From: Actinomycetota bacterium
Lineage (GTDB): Bacteria; Actinomycetota; Coriobacteriia; Anaerosomatales; UBA912
Direction: 5' to 3'
NCBI GenBank assembly: GCA_018334075.1
Contig: JAGXSC010000071.1
Location: 1-43,411, forward strand
DNA length: 43,411 bases
Shown here piece after piece: positions 42,387 to 43,411 of this stretch; the first letter of the stretch is position 1; each line of letters begins with the position of its first letter. The notes below the pieces were generated by a model. It was given only the letters and a program-made list of their open reading frames with translations, had not been told where the DNA came from and searched no databases. A program made the translations under genes and the position numbers.

Positions 42387-43411
42387 GGCTTCACCCCTTC
42401 TCCTTCGCCGAGCGCACGGCCGCGCTCGCTTTCGGTCTGCGCGTTTTTCTCGGCGGATATGCGATGCGGATGCGTGTAGACCACAAGTTTACCGCCACGG
42501 GCGTACCCGACAAGCGTAATGCCGAGCTCTATGGCGATTTCGGCGGCAAGGTCGGTCACCGCGGTTCGCGACACGACGATCGGCACCCGCGATTTTGCCG
42601 CCTTGACCGCCATCTCATACGAGATGCGGCCCGTGGTGAGCAACACGGCGTCTGCGACCTCAACCCGATCGAGCCACGCACGGCCCAACAGCTTGTCAAG
42701 CGCGTTATGCCGGCCGACGTCCTCGCGCACGTACCGCACACGACCGCCGACGCCAAGCGCGCACGCATGCATCCCGCCGGTGTCGCGGTACGCCGCGGCC
42801 TCGTGCGCCATCCGGCCCATCAGCTCGTAAAGTTCCTCGCTCGACACGCAAGCGGCCGAGTCGATCTTCGCCAGGTTTCGCGCGTGACCCACGCTCGAAA
42901 AGGTCACGCCCTTGCCGCACCCGCTCGTGACATATCGCGTCTTGTACACCATGTCATCAGGGACTTCCTCGGCGGTGGACAGGTAGACAAGCCCACGCTT
43001 GGCGTCGACATCGATGCCCGCAAGCGCATCCCGGTCCTGAATGAGTCCTTCGGCGAGGAGAAACCCTGCCGCCATCTCTTCAAGGTCTTTCGGAGTGGCC
43101 TGCACCGTGGCTACCTCGACGTCGTTCATGTAGATCGTGACGGGGCGCTCCGAAGGCATGCCGCGGGCACGGCGCGTACCCACCTCCACAACACGCACGC
43201 AGGCACGTTCAGGCGCATCTCCAACCGACGGCCCGAATGACGCACCGGAGCGTGCCTCGGCGAGATCGTAGGCGGTGTTTATGTTTTGCAAGCTCGACAG
43301 TTGCGGATCGATTCCGCGCAACTCCTCGACATCCACCTCGGCGACACGAAGACCGGGGAGTATCGCCACAAGCCGACGGCGGCCGCTGGCTAGCGCGGCA
43401 CGAGCGGCGGG
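42383..43411 (-). CDS. fdhD: MobA-FdhD fusion: FdhD sulfurtransferase with a MobA-like N-terminal part, cut by window edge
   Basis: 342 residues are visible; the frame is open at the right edge. The last 14 codons and the start of the usual ORF read RRRLVAILPGLRVAEVDVEE, then DPQLSSLQNINTAYDL, matching the C-terminal end of MobA (molybdenum cofactor guanylyltransferase). After a linker, from about visible residue 85 (RPVTIYMNDVEVATVQATPK), comes FdhD: TSGCGKGVTFSS with its cysteine, DVGRHNALDKLLG and ISYEMAVKAAKS. FdhD moves sulfur from a desulfurase to Moco for formate dehydrogenase. The active loop has one Cys (GCGKG), not the CxxC of E. coli FdhD. Whether the MobA part is a whole domain cannot be seen. 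Confidence 0.9.
   Translation of the reverse strand, partial: PAARAALASGRRRLVAILPGLRVAEVDVEELRGIDPQLSSLQNINTAYDLAEARSGASFGPSVGDAPERACVRVVEVGTRRARGMPSERPVTIYMNDVEVATVQATPKDLEEMAAGFLLAEGLIQDRDALAGIDVDAKRGLVYLSTAEEVPDDMVYKTRYVTSGCGKGVTFSSVGHARNLAKIDSAACVSSEELYELMGRMAHEAAAYRDTGGMHACALGVGGRVRYVREDVGRHNALDKLLGRAWLDRVEVADAVLLTTGRISYEMAVKAAKSRVPIVVSRTAVTDLAAEIAIELGITLVGYARGGKLVVYTHPHRISAEKNAQTESERGRALGEGEGVKP

Noticed and set aside
42164-43240. 358-codon plus-strand ORF
   Set aside because: Antisense to moeA and fdhD with Arg/His-rich composition.

Overview
The window comes from a Gram-positive-type, anaerobic, respiratory bacterium. Evidence for the cell type is a VanZ-like protein, an NlpC/P60 hydrolase with an N-terminal coiled coil, a surface protein with three cell-wall-binding (CWB2) repeats, an ECF sigma factor paired with a DUF5667-type membrane protein, and strong AGGAGG ribosome sites with frequent GTG and TTG starts. 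Four multihaem c-type cytochromes, a periplasmic selenocysteine formate dehydrogenase and a molybdenum-cofactor (Moco) operon indicate anaerobic respiration. My best guess is a deep-branching actinobacterium of the class Coriobacteriia (OPB41/Anaerosomatales type). That placement is inference from gene content; no rRNA or tRNA is present to confirm it.

Layout. 1-2468: the start of a NapC/NrfH-like cytochrome running off the left edge, a chemoreceptor, a small selenoprotein with an in-frame UGA behind a CsoR-like operator, and a J-domain protein. 2491-9245: cell-envelope and regulatory genes (class A PBP, VanZ-like protein, DUF5667 protein and ECF sigma factor, PilT, NlpC/P60, and a peptidoglycan-binding-domain protein). 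8736-18008: a chemotaxis operon on the minus strand in the order cheR, MCP, cheW, cheY, cheB, cheA, cheC, cheD, diguanylate cyclase, PG-binding protein, with most genes overlapping by a few bases. 18078-19115: an L,D-transpeptidase on the plus strand. 19161-31085: a formate dehydrogenase operon on the minus strand: selenocysteine fdhA, fdhB, 6-haem cytochrome, lipoprotein, CWB2-anchored propeller protein, 14-haem cytochrome. 31402-36610: a second cytochrome operon with a 7-haem cytochrome, a 20-haem cytochrome, a TPR protein and an NHL-repeat membrane protein ending in a PIN-like domain. 36757-43411: a tightly packed Moco operon (mobA-fdhD fusion, moeA, 71-residue protein, mobB, moaA, moaC, MOSC, moaB/mogA, NifS-like desulfurase), cut by the right edge.

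How the parts fit. The Moco operon supplies and sulfurates the cofactor for the formate dehydrogenase. The dehydrogenase has no cytochrome b subunit in the window. It is instead followed by secreted multihaem cytochromes and a wall-anchored protein, so electrons from formate may pass outward through cytochromes across the cell wall. That route is inference. The leader between the two cytochrome operons holds a Crp/Fnr-type palindrome, a probable terminator, two hairpins and a possible 30-codon ORF, and looks like the control point for formate dehydrogenase. No mobile elements, CRISPR arrays, rRNA or tRNA genes were seen.
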